From Montifringilla adamsi (lineage: Eukaryota > Chordata > Aves > Passeriformes > Passeridae): a stretch of DNA of 64,000 nt. Of this stretch, positions 11,101 through 64,000 are shown one piece after another. The stretch is taken from contig JAGGNK010013003.1 of NCBI GenBank assembly GCA_017590115.1, positions 806,001 through 870,000 on the forward strand. Direction: 5' to 3'. The translations under genes and the position numbers were made by a program. The notes below the pieces were generated by a model, which worked only from the letters and a program-made list of their open reading frames with translations, ran no database searches and was not told the origin of the DNA. Within the stretch, counting starts at the first letter, position 1; each line of letters starts with the position of its first letter.

Positions 11101-13066
11101 GACAAAGTTTAGTCAAGTATCAGAACTTCATTTTGTTGTGAATCACTTTAAAAACTCGTGTTTGACTAATGCAGTACAGCATGAGTTCAATGGTGAGCAG
11201 TTAGCCGATAGCTGTATCTGAACAGAAATGTTGAGAAACGACACTGCTCTCCTTAGTCTGTAGATAACTTCTTTGCTTCATTAGAAGTGAAGTGGAATTT
11301 GAATCCTACTGTAAACAGTTGGCTTGAGTTCAAGAACATAAACTTGATCCAGGATGCAAGTTCACAAACTGGATTATAATGTTTTGGTGAATATTGGATA
11401 GCTGGATTTAAGTACCTCTTTCTTAACACCACATTATTTTTTTTTTTTACAGTATGAAAACCCTTACATTACTATTGATTTGAAGCAAAATTCCTCAGCC
11501 AAATTAATGGGTGATGTGGATATAGCTGATGTGGCCTACTACTTTGAGAAAGATGTAAGTGTGTCACGGGTCAAATCTGCCAGAGGCTGGGTGTGTGTCT
11601 TGCACTGCACTTGGGAGTCTTGGCTGTGTGCTGGCTAAAGCCAGGTGAATTATTCCTGTGATGAGATAAATGCCTTACTACAATGTGAATGAGCAAGTCT
11701 GTCTTTTCCTATCTGCTTTAGGTGAAAGGTCAGTCTATCTTTCATAATAGTGCTGGGCTAAATGTCAGCATTGACAACGAGCCGGTGAAGCTTGAGAAGA
11801 CAGTGGTCTACTACGTTGATGAAATAGCACCGGAGTTTTCCATGAAGTCTCTGACTCCCGGCCTCATTGCTGTCATTGTGGTGGTAGTAGTAGCAATAGT
11901 GGCTGCAATTGTTGTCCTGGTAAGTTCTAACAAAGCTGCCAACTGGTAACAGTTTGGGAAGTAACAGCACACGTGTTTGGATTCTGATGGAAAGTCTGCC
12001 CTTGTGAATTGGCTTGCTTCTTCAGACGGGGGAGGTGGGAAATTGGTGATGGGCACACTGTCGCTGTTTCAGGTTACAGCTGAAGGGTGTCACCCGGAAA
12101 ACAAGTACCGGGAACAATTCACAGAGGTGAACAAAGTGCTTCCTGGTTTAAAGTAGTTGAGAGTGACAAACAACCTCGTTTGTACCTACCTCGCATTGGA
12201 AGGATGGGGAACAGGCAGCTCAGAGTTTGTGCTTTTAAAGTCAAAACTAGATGTAGTTACTTGTATATCAAGACTTAAAAAATATTGCATTCTTCTGTTA
12301 CAGGTCCTGACAAGGAGGAGGAAAGGGAAGTACGTGAAAGCTGAGGTAATTACTTTCTGTTCCTGGTATATGTGTGGGGAGGAGGTTGACCACAATCCAG
12401 AAACTTTTAAGTTTGCTGTAGGTTAAAAGCTCGCTTTGGGTGCTTCAGATGTGTTCAGGGAGACTGAAAGTATTCAAATTCTGCAGCTAGTTTTCACCTC
12501 TGTGTAGTTCTGGGCTAGTTTCAAAGGCAGCTGGTGATCTGCTTTTCCCAGAGCTGAGGGGGTGGGGTTGGGTTTTACTGCGAGTTCTGTTTTACATATG
12601 TATAGCAAAGGGCTGTGCAATCCACAGGAAGCGCTGATAGTCTTGTTCTGTGACAAGACCTTTACTGAGGTATTTGCACGGATCTCACAGTTTCCATTGA
12701 GAAGCTGCTTTCCAATGGAATAGCAAATGGTGCTTCATCCAAGTGTGAAGGCCTTTTGTGGAGGAATCCAAACAATGTTGTAGCAGCTAAACAGTATTGT
12801 CTGCTTCCTGCATGTGCCCTAAGTAGTGCTTTTTTCTGGTTTTTGTTGGGGTTTGTTTTTTTTTTTTTTTTTTTAATCTGGTGGATTTTTCATGGTTGGT
12901 TCTGTTAGGGTTGCATCAAATCCATTTGCTAATGAAAATCTGGGCTGTTAAGTCCCATGGCTTACTGAGTCTTAAAGTTTAGAAGTAGCACAGATGTTGA
13001 TCTCCTCTACCTCCTCCCCTCCAGGTGAAGGAAATGAACGAAATGCATAGAGGGCTGAATGCCTAA
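8132..13066 (+). CDS. EPCAM: EPCAM, epithelial cell adhesion molecule (complete, 9 exons)
   Basis: Single-pass epithelial surface glycoprotein that mediates homotypic adhesion and, after intramembrane cleavage, signals through its short tail. Coding exons are 8132-8195, 8514-8621, 9205-9445, 9748-9813, 11027-11090, 11453-11554, 11722-11919, 12304-12345 and 13025-13066, all GT-AG, summing to 927 nt (308 aa; human 314). Signal peptide is about residues 1-20. The N-terminal domain has cysteines 23, 25, 34, 42, 44 and 55. The thyroglobulin type-1 domain has cysteines 62, 95, 106, 111, 113 and 131 with the CWCV motif at 111-114. All 12 family cysteines are therefore kept. The Gly-Arg-Arg site (75-77) cut by matriptase in human is retained. 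N-glycosylation sequons are at N107, N194 and N229. The transmembrane helix is about 262-283, followed by a basic stop-transfer TRRRKGK and a tail ending GLNA. The start is the only ATG between the likely TSS and the signal peptide. Identification is from direct residue similarity to human EpCAM. TACSTD2 is the paralogue alternative, but it is normally intronless. Confidence 0.98.
8514..8621 (+). CDS. EPCAM: EPCAM exon 2 (N-terminal Cys-rich domain)
   Basis: Residues 22-57. It begins ACVCEKN and contains six cysteines in the EpCAM N-domain pattern. Acceptor CCCTTGCAG, donor C|GTGAGT. Confidence 0.95.
9205..9445 (+). CDS. EPCAM: EPCAM exon 3 (thyroglobulin type-1 domain)
   Basis: Residues 58-138. 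It carries DGLYDPDC, the FKAKQCNGT stretch and [14 protein letters not shown], almost identical to human EpCAM. One residue of the human loop before CWCV is missing. Confidence 0.97.
9678..9731 (+). repeat. Perfect 27-bp tandem duplication in EPCAM intron 3
   Basis: Two identical 27-bp units (9678-9704 and 9705-9731) containing TATATGCATG. They end 16 bp before exon 4, so they overlap the region where the branch point should lie. Confidence 0.95.
9748..9813 (+). CDS. EPCAM: EPCAM exon 4
   Basis: Starts WIIIEMKH, matching human WIIIELKH, the first strand of the membrane-proximal C-domain. A perfect 27-bp tandem duplication ends 16 bp upstream of this exon. Confidence 0.95.
10367..10925 (+). 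mobile_element. Solo LTR of an avian endogenous retrovirus (ERVL-like) in EPCAM intron 4
   Basis: About 559 bp starting TG and ending CA. It resembles a widespread bird LTR in several blocks: the GTGGTGCTGTGTTTTAGA part, the CTGCTGAGCAGCACTTA part, the AGTGAGTAGGCTG part, and the GCTAGGGGGAAGTGAGTG end block. Flanking 5-mers GAGAG and GAGAC differ at one base and could be a decayed target duplication. No internal viral genes are present. Family assignment is from recall. Confidence 0.7.
11027..11090 (+). CDS. EPCAM: EPCAM exon 5
   Basis: Encodes the [17 protein letters not shown] segment of the C-domain (human EITTRYQLDPKFITSIL). It ends in phase 0. Confidence 0.95.
11453..11554 (+). CDS. 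EPCAM: EPCAM exon 6
   Basis: Thirty-four codons with the QNSS glycosylation sequon (N194) and the conserved [13 protein letters not shown] stretch. A T-tract forms the acceptor. Confidence 0.96.
11722..11919 (+). CDS. EPCAM: EPCAM exon 7 (juxtamembrane and transmembrane)
   Basis: Residues 216-281. It includes [12 protein letters not shown] (human YYVDEKAPEFSM) and the valine-rich transmembrane helix that gamma-secretase cuts in mammals. Reading through the donor would add eight residues and a stop (TAA 11947-11949), so intron retention would give a nearly tail-less protein. Confidence 0.96.
12304..12345 (+). CDS. EPCAM: EPCAM exon 8 (cytoplasmic tail)
   Basis: Fourteen codons, [14 protein letters not shown]. 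This is the basic membrane anchor and the start of the intracellular domain. Confidence 0.93.
13025..13066 (+). CDS. EPCAM: EPCAM exon 9 (C-terminus and stop)
   Basis: Encodes [13 protein letters not shown] then TAA (human IKEMGEMHRELNA). The acceptor has a strong pyrimidine tract. Confidence 0.95.
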   Translation: MKEMNEMHRGLNA

Positions 13067-13535
13067 CTAAATCAACTGAAGACAAGCCAGATTCAAGCTA
13101 GAAGACAACAAAAACATTGGAGGCATGAATCTTAACTCTTAATTTCCTCCTGAAAGGGCGGCAATTGTTCTCACTTAATGATTGTTAAAACTCTTAACGG
13201 CCAAGACTGGTAACCATTCAAGTACTTCTACTATTTGTTGAGAGTTAAATGCCCCGTCTTACTCAAGTAAAACTTAACTATTGCTCCCTGATTTTATTTT
13301 TTTTTATGATGATGGAACGAGTTGACAACTGCTGTTACTAGGGTTTTGGAGCATACATGCCTGAATGGTTATTTTACCCTTGTGGGAGTTTTATTGAAAG
13401 CAATGATTTTGTAGCCATGTTGTAACGAGACTGTCTCCTGTATAACTGAACACAACGTTTTTATGGCAGTTTGTACATATTTGAAGTTGCTGTAACTTTT
13501 TTATGACTTGAATTAATAAAACTTTGAAACAGGCT
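13067..13535 (+). other. EPCAM: EPCAM 3' UTR
   Basis: The sequence after the EPCAM stop is AT-rich and open to termination. A canonical AATAAA at 13515-13520 predicts cleavage 10-25 nt later, giving a 3' UTR of about 0.47 kb. Confidence 0.75.
13515..13520 (+). terminator. EPCAM poly(A) signal AATAAA
   Basis: Canonical hexamer about 450 nt after the EPCAM stop. It is the first such hexamer in the 3' UTR. Confidence 0.75.
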
Positions 13536-14615
13536 TCTAATTCTTCCATGGTGAAATGATAATCTGCTAAGTTATCGTGCTTACAAATTTGTAGTTCGAT
13601 TCCTTAAAGCAAGGAACCTCAGCATAGTTGAAAATATTCTAGAATTAGCAGTTTTTATTAGCCATCTAGTATTTCAATAGCATGCTCTTTTTTCTAAAAG
13701 CTGTGAAAAGTATTCAACAGGAGTGAAATGATAATACACAGATTGTTGTATGAAAAAATCAACAGGCTAAGAATGCAGTCATTTCAGGAATCCACAGACT
13801 GATCTTCCCAATGCCATGTAGGTATTCAAAATAAGCCTCTAACCTAGGACATCTCTTGTGCATGCTTGGGGGTGGGTAGGCCTGGCATCTGATGGTGGAG
13901 CTGGGGGAGAGCACTTTACCCCATTTACTGTGATTTTTGTCTGTGGCAAAGCTGCTGCACAGCAAGGAGCTGTTTGTGCTGTTATTCCTGATCTCTGCCA
14001 TAGCTGTGGGCCAGAATTCCGTAGGCTCTCAGCCTCCCAGGACATGAGAGCTTGCTTTGGCTGTCAGTAACCTGTGCCATGGATGTTGGTTAGCAATCCC
14101 TCCAGCATATCTGATTTATAAAGGAAATGCTGTAACTCCTGTTGCCAAAGAAATAATGAGATGCAAGATAAGGAACTGAATGACAAACCTTGTTACTGAT
14201 GTGGTGTGTGTTCTGACCCACCCTGGCTCAAACAGGAAAAATAGGATAAGCTAACTGGGAGGATATTCTATGTACTGTCCATGAAATTAAATGTGAAGCA
14301 TGCCCCATCAGCTGCCTGCTAGATATCACAGGGACCTTGCTGAACTGTGGTGGTGTCACCTCCACTGTCACAGCTCACCATTATCCCTTCTGCCTTTCAA
14401 CAGGGTGGCACCTCACATGCATGATACTGCACAAAAATCCTGAAGTAAGGAATTTACTGGAATGTTTTGCAGCCTTTTCAGGCAGCTTTGTTAATGATAA
14501 CTTCTGCAGGGCAGGCTCTCCCTCTGCTGATCTGTGCCATTCCCTTTCTCCCCAGGTATGCAGGCAATCTGCTGAGGTGTGATTAATTTTGTACAATTGT
14601 GTAAGCTGTTAACCA

Positions 14616-14621
14616 AATAAA
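14616..14621 (+). terminator. Distal AATAAA, possible alternative poly(A) signal
   Basis: AATAAA followed within about 25 nt by a GT-rich stretch, a good poly(A) context. It could end a longer EPCAM transcript or an unannotated one, and no coding sequence here explains it. Confidence 0.3.
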
Positions 14622-17214
14622 GCTAAGTTTTCAGTAAGGTGGTCTTGTGGTGAGCCCTGTGTATTACTGTCTTCCCCAGTGCTTCAGTCTCCATCTCCTC
14701 TTCTTCCTTAAATGTCTGCAATATGGTATTCTCACCATTTCTTTCTTCTCCCCAATATTCTAATGCTGTTGTTGTCTCTCCTCCTCCCTCCCTCCCCATT
14801 TCTCACCACATTTCTGGCCTGTGGGATGGAAAGAGGTGTTGTGAATTGTGGCTGGGCTGGAGCTGCACGTGTGCAGACTTGACTGGACAGGCTGGTCTGT
14901 AGCTGCTGTGTGGCCTGGACCTTGTCCCAATCAGTTTGTTTGAACATCATCTTCTCCCTGCTTTTCCCACACTGCAGGGAGGCATTCAGACACTTTTCCA
15001 TTTTTTTTCTTACTTAGTGGAGCTTTTCATGAGAGATACGAAACTTAGTGCTGTATTATGGTTTTCTTCCTTGTCAAATTTGCCTGAAACTAGCTAAGTG
15101 ATTAGAAAACCAGAAAATTTACAAAAATTCTTTAAAAAACCCCAGAGTTTAACTGAATGCACAGCTGAAACTAATGCACTGTTTCTAAACTCAGTTACTA
15201 TGGTACTAACATGGTGCTGCTCAGCTCTGAAAGTGATCATCAGTGATAGTTTTTTTCATTAGTTTCCTGTTCTAAATAGTTTTATTGACATATTGGCCTT
15301 TGTGTTGCTCTGTTTACTCAACACTGCACTTTTCCAGCTGCGTAGAAGTGAATTCATAGGAAAATGGAAAAGGATGAGGGGGAAAATACCTGAGAAACTT
15401 GTGTATTGGTATCCTGCAGCTTATTGTGTTTTATAGATTTTTATCCCAAAAGGAGACGAATGTGATGAAATTCAAAGGGAAAAAAAGCCATTATCAGATT
15501 GTATCAACTCTCCACACACGCATGTGATAGTTCTTCTCATATATAGAGCAATATGGCAAAAAATGATTGCTGCTGAAAACTAATATGGTATTAAATAGGA
15601 AAATATTAAATTATCTCAATTTTGATACCTGGATACTACTTTTAATACTATTGGAAAACACTCAGCAAACTTAAAAAGAGAGTTTCCTGTAAAAGAAACA
15701 GACAAATAGAACTTAATAAAGGACAAGTTGTCTCTGCATCAATTTTTAACTAGGTAAATATTTTGATACTTCCATTTGCCTTATTCATTAACTTCCTTAC
15801 GTGAAGGAGCATATTTTTAAAATCTAGAGTTCTACATAAAGTTGAGATACCACGTTTCCTCTCTTTTCATGTAATGTCACTTTTGAGAAAGCATGTGAAG
15901 GGCAGATTGAAAGTGTATTTGGACTGCATAAATGAGGTTTTTGTGTTACAGAGAGGGATAGACACAAACTGCAAGAAACCCTAGCAATAATACATATCTT
16001 AGTGCCTTTGTACAACATGGGAAAATAGTGTTTGTATAGGCAAGTCCAAATCTATTACTTCCTCATGAATTATTATTCGAGCAAATATGTATCATTATTA
16101 TTATTATTACTGCAGAGTAAAATTAAATATATGTTTATGTAAAGACAATGACAGACTTTTTAGAAGAGGGTATGCTAATAATATATTTGAGAAAGCATGA
16201 CCAATAAAGTCTATACAATTTTCTTCTAAGACCTGAGTAATGCCAAAGCACAGTTTCCACAGCTTGGAAATGAAAGGTCAGTGTTGCATCTGTGGGGTCT
16301 GTTGACAGTACTGTAGCCATTACCCTCCTGAACAGTCAGAGTAGTTTGGTAAGAGGAATAACACTGTTTGTGAACCATGTTTATTTTTATCCTCACCTGC
16401 TGGACTTTGATCACCAGAATACAGTGACTTTGGATGGCATGAAAATATTCTAGGAAGCGAAAAATGCTAGCAGCTCTACTGCTCCAACTTTACAAGTGCT
16501 AGTTATGGAATTCTAGCACTCCCAGGAGAGGCTGCAGTCTGGTACAGGTTGATCCCAGGGCATGCAGGCAGTCAGGCACACTGCAGGGGTGCCCTGTATC
16601 TTGGGAATAGTTGATCCCAATCCCAGAGATTTTTATGAGCTCTGTTAAAGTCCTTGTCTTAGCAGGGACATGCAAGGACAGACATGCACAAAGAGGAGAT
16701 GGTCTGTGATGGTAGAGGAAATGCTGACCAGTTCATAGTGTGTGAAAACCTCATGCATGTAAGAAGTGGTTTTTGTTTCTCTACTATCCTCTAAACGCAC
16801 TGCAGAATTCTTACACTTGCCTGCCAAGTAGAGCATGGCTGTGCCAAATCTGAGTGAAAAAAAGTAAACAAAAGAAAGTTAAAAGGTTCTCTACAAGGCA
16901 ACAGCCATATTTTCTGCTTTCAAACTTACGTTATCTAAATATTCTTATCCTGTTAATGTTGAGTGTCTGCTGCACGACGTGTGTGCACACACAGATACAC
17001 ATCAGTCTGATACCAGATTCTCTGGTGACATCCCCACCAGCTCCAAAGCATTAGAGCTGCCACTGATCACAGCTGTATACCAAATAACCACTGGAGAAAA
17101 AGAGTTTATTTTTTCTCTTTTTTCTTCCCCTGTAAAGTGGTTAAAGGACATCCATTTTCCTAACTGAAAACCCATTGTAACTTTCCTCTATACTTTACAT
17201 ATGCCTAAGAAGGC

Positions 17215-17237
17215 AAAAAAAAAAAAAAAAAAAAAAT
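17215..17237 (+). repeat. Poly-A tract
   Basis: Uninterrupted run of A of about 23 bases in the EPCAM-MSH2 interval. Confidence 0.9.
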
Positions 17238-17359
17238 TTAAGGTCTAGATTAGCAGCAGTTTTCCACCTGCCATGGGCATAACAATTACAGACATCTCAT
17301 TCCCCTCGCTGCTGATAGGCAAGGGAAAAAGCAGGGAGCGTTCTGATACAGCACAGGGA

Positions 17360-17620
17360 AATAAATAAATGGTGCCCGCTCAGAGCTGGCCTGTGCGGAG
17401 CTGCCCGGGAGGAACAACGGCACACAGAAAGAGGCAGAGGCTCCAAGGGAAGGTGAAGGGTGCCCCGCTGTTGTGTGCCCGGGATGGCACAGCACAGAAG
17501 CTGCCCAGGGGCTGCGGCACCGCGCTCGGAGCATCAGCGGCCGCTTTGGGTGGAGCTGGCTGCGAGTGGAGCCTGCGGAGCCGCACCATCCCAGGGCTGA
17601 GAGAGGCTGAAACACGCAGC
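17360..17620. promoter_or_regulatory. Isolated GC-rich patch, possible regulatory element
   Basis: About 260 bp of GC- and CpG-richer DNA between AT-rich flanks, with a GCGGCCGC octamer at 17537-17544. It is open on both strands for 80-170 codons but with no recognisable protein. It could be an enhancer, an orphan CpG island or an old GC-rich repeat. Confidence 0.3.
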
Positions 17621-19554
17621 AATTACAGCTCAGCAGGCATTATTTTACCGCTTTTGAAGATGACAGTGAGGTCCCTGGAGTCCACCCCGTCTCCAGATGT
17701 TTGTATGGGACACTCCTTTTCTCCCTGCGCTGTGTCCTGCCTTATCTGCAGCCATCGGCGTGTACAAAGACAAGCTGTCCCAGCTATGCAAAATGTGTAT
17801 TCTGGGCTGACCTGGCAATATCGATGCTTGGCAAGGCTGCCTGACACTCTGAGTGCATTCCCAAGGCAAGGTACTTGCTAAATGACAGCTGTTGGGGCTG
17901 AATTTACCATGTGAGTATTGCTGCAAGCAAGCACTTTTAGTGGAGGGAAGTGTCAGGCCAGAGAGTTTAGCTGCTTCTGAATAGAAGGTTAGGAAAAGCA
18001 CACTTATTCATACTGAAAATAAATACATTTGGCTTGCCAAATGTCATTTGGCTTACCAGTGTCATTTTTACAATTGTTATGAAGCTAAGAGGAAGATTTT
18101 GGGCTACTACAAAGCTGCCAAAACTCTGGAGACCTGCCTGCTTTGCTCCTTCCTTCCTAAGGCAATTTAAGGCAGATTGGACTTCTTCTTCACCACAAGA
18201 ACCACCTGTGATCCTCCTGCAAATACATTCACAGAAGGGGTTTGAATGCTTTTGCTGGAAAAGCTGTGTTTCCTCAGGGGCACAGCACTGGGTTTTGGGA
18301 GGGGAAGGCTAAAGTGAGGATGGGAAGCCAAGAGTGACACCGGGCAGGAATGAGGTGGGGACACCAAAGCATTCCCTGTGGTGGATCAGGCAGCACATGC
18401 CAACACCTTCAGACCAGGGTGGCCCAGTAAAAAAAGCCAGTTTAGTGTGAAAATCTGACGTAGTTCTTAAAAGGGCATCTGAGGGCCTTTTGGAAAAGCA
18501 ACTATTGACACTAAGAAATATTAAAGATGAGCACATCGATTCACCAATTGCAAAGAAGAGAAAAGCCAAGTGAGAAAATCTAGAAGCAGAGGTCCCAAAA
18601 GCATTCCTTAGCTGGAAACAGATGGGAGGGAGCGAGGAAGAAAGGAAGGTTGGGAGATGAGTTTTGAAAAGCTGACTAATATAGGGAAGAAATGAGAGAG
18701 AAAGCAATGTGGGCAAACGAGGGGATGTTCTGTACAAGGTACACAAACCAGAACATCACATTCATGCAAGAAATACTGAGGTAAAATAGATGTGTTTTGT
18801 CTATAGGTGATAGTGTGCAGGCAGCTGGATTGGGATACAAGAATTTGGGAATTGAGATACCATGGTCTCTGATTGGAAAGATGAAAAGCAGTGCAAGGTA
18901 AGAGAAGTTTCCAAGAATACTTGACTTAGCTGGTGAAACATGGCATTTCTCATTATTCTTAGACAATAATCACCAAAAGAAAGATTGTCATCTGTACTGT
19001 TTCTACTCCTTTGTGCCTTTACAGTACAAGATAAAACATGCAAACAAAACAAGGAAGAAAAATGGTTAGGGCAGTGCCAAGAAAAGAGCATGAAAAATCA
19101 AAACCCTAAAGCATTCTGGGCATGAGGACCACCTTGCAGCTGGAACTCAGGACACCTCTGAGTGCCACAGGGCAGTCCCTGCCCTTTCTGTGCCTGGGCT
19201 GGATAACCCCTGAGTGTAAATGGGGGTCAAGCCTTGGGTTTTTTGGCCATTTGCCCTGTTCCTTGTGCTGCCTGGAAGAAGCGACCCCCCTGGAAAGAGG
19301 GAAAGAGCTGCTCTCTTTGCCGGAGGGAGCACACGGGGTCTCTGGACACCACACCTGCTGTGAGCAGAGCCTGTCACGCAGAGCCGCTGGCAGTGTCACT
19401 GTGCCGGGTGACAGCCCCGCTCTCAGCCTGCGCCGCAGCCCCGCCCTCTGGCAGCCCGGACTGACTCTTCTCCTCACGGAGCGCAGGCAGTGACACCGCG
19501 GCACGGCTGCCAGGGGCACACTGGCTGTCCAGCACTACCTTGGGCATTTGGGGG

Positions 19555-19719
19555 AGCTCTGCCCGGGCAGGTGCTGGAGTCACCGTCCCCGGAGGTGTTT
19601 AAGGGAAGGTTCCACGCGGCACTCGGTGCCATGGTCTGCTCCACACGGCGGTGTCCGCTGGCGGGCTGGACTCGATGCTCTCAGAGGTGTTTTCCAGCCC
19701 AGTGGATTCTGTAATTCCG
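19555..19719 (+). mobile_element. CR1 LINE 3' end in the MSH2 proximal promoter
   Basis: Sense CR1 3' UTR. It contains the GGAGTCACCGTCCCCGGAGG block, GTGTTTAAGGGAAGG, GGCACTCGGTGCCATGGTCT, GGGCTGGACTCGATG, GAGGTGTTTTCCAGCCC and a terminal ATTCTGTAATTCC, the decayed CR1 tail. The 5' limit is approximate. It ends about 180 bp before the MSH2 ATG, not counting unknown gap length. Confidence 0.85.
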
Positions 19720-19816
19720 AGATGGAGGCAGCACGGAGCCCCGGCCATGCGCCACCGGCGTTGCCATGGCAGCGGCGGCGCGCCGGGCGGGCCGGGCCTG
19801 CGCGCCTCGGCACCAG

Positions 19817-19847
19817 NNNNNNNNNNNNNNNNNNNNNNNNNNNNNNN
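19817..19847. other. Assembly gap (31 N)
   Basis: Run of 31 N, 49 bp upstream of the MSH2 ATG, inside very GC-rich DNA. The true size is unknown and part of the 5' UTR or core promoter is probably missing. Confidence 1.
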
Positions 19848-19896
19848 TGGCGGGAGGCGGCGGCCGCGGCGGCAGCAGGAGCGGCGGCGGCACAAG

Positions 19897-63384
<43,488 letters not shown>

Positions 63385-64000
63385 GTTTGCTGTCAGAAAT
63401 ATTTTTTTAAAATTTGAATTGCTGAAGCAAAATCATTTAAGGATTCAGATTCCCCCAAAGCCTGAGGATAATTACCCTGTAGTGTATTTTTCCATTACAA
63501 AATGACTTGGCTACGATGTTCATTAGGAGTTGATTAGATGTTCACAGGTAGTGCGTTTGATTTAGATTAATTTCAAGTTAATGTAGGCAAGAATTTTATC
63601 TAAAACACAGATTTAAGATGCAGCTTTTGTTACCATTGTGTAGAATATTCTTGGCTCTGCAGTTGGGTCACACCTGGTTTTGCTCCCCCTTATTTGAGTG
63701 TTCATTGGTGCCATGGTGTTCTTAGAGCCCAGTGTGATCAGGTCTGCTCACACCAGAGAAAAGCTGAATACCCAGCCTTCTCCTTTGTGCCCTTCCATGT
63801 CCCATGAGAACTGTCACATCTCAGAAGCTGATCACATCAAAGAACACAGCAATCAGTACCTGGAATGGCTGATTTACACCTGATTTGTGGGTGTCACAAA
63901 ACGAAGTTTCTTTAGAGAAACTTCCTTAGCAGGTAGTGTAGAGGCAGACAAAGGCTGCAGGAAGCTTTCACAGAATATCTGTGTTGTCTTGTTGCTGGAT
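63385..64000 (+). other. Right flank, partial MSH2 intron 15
   Basis: No sequence resembling human exon 16 is present. The gene continues past the window edge. Confidence 0.8.

Larger units (their letters stand above)
13546..19100. other. EPCAM-MSH2 intergenic region
   Basis: About 5.5 kb of mostly AT-rich DNA without a gene I can support. Visible features are an alternative AATAAA at 14616, a short ATT repeat at 16093-16109, a poly-A run near 17215-17237 and a GC-rich patch at about 17360-17620. Confidence 0.6.

Overview
The window is vertebrate, almost certainly avian, nuclear DNA. It holds two large spliced genes whose exons translate into close relatives of human EPCAM and MSH2, set in AT-rich introns that carry CR1 LINE remnants and bird-type endogenous-retrovirus LTRs. 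The two LTR types resemble ones I associate with songbirds, so a passerine source is likely, but that rests on recall and not on a search.

Layout. Positions 1-7300 are mostly non-coding. They contain a near-perfect 33-bp hairpin (5529-5600) and a tentative three-exon minus-strand gene (7089 down to 2893) pointing away from EPCAM. A CpG island at about 7440-8690 covers the EPCAM promoter and first two exons. EPCAM (plus strand, nine exons, 8132-13066, 308 aa) is complete, with a poly(A) signal at 13515. The EPCAM-MSH2 interval (about 13540-19550) shows no gene I recognise, only an isolated GC-rich patch near 17.4-17.6 kb. A CR1 3' end (about 19555-19719) lies in the MSH2 proximal promoter, followed by a 31-N gap and the MSH2 start codon at 19897. 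MSH2 (plus strand) runs to the right edge. Fifteen exons are present (880 codons), and the last coding exon (human exon 16) lies beyond base 64000. Exons 2-14 have the same lengths as I recall for human MSH2. Exon 1 is 9 nt longer and exon 15 is 3 nt shorter.

MSH2 intron 6 is very long (about 17.9 kb) and holds a minus-strand LTR, a CR1 fragment and several homopolymer tracts. Intron 13 is only 236 bp and starts with GC instead of GT.

Functionally, EPCAM is an epithelial adhesion and signalling glycoprotein and MSH2 is the common subunit of the MutS-alpha and MutS-beta mismatch-repair dimers. They are unrelated in function but are linked head-to-tail in the same order as in mammals, here with only about 6.4 kb from the EPCAM poly(A) signal to the MSH2 ATG. 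The most interesting points are the GC-AG intron, the CR1 in the MSH2 promoter, the long hairpin, the possible divergent small membrane-protein gene, and a 90-bp repeat shared by MSH2 introns 6 and 7.
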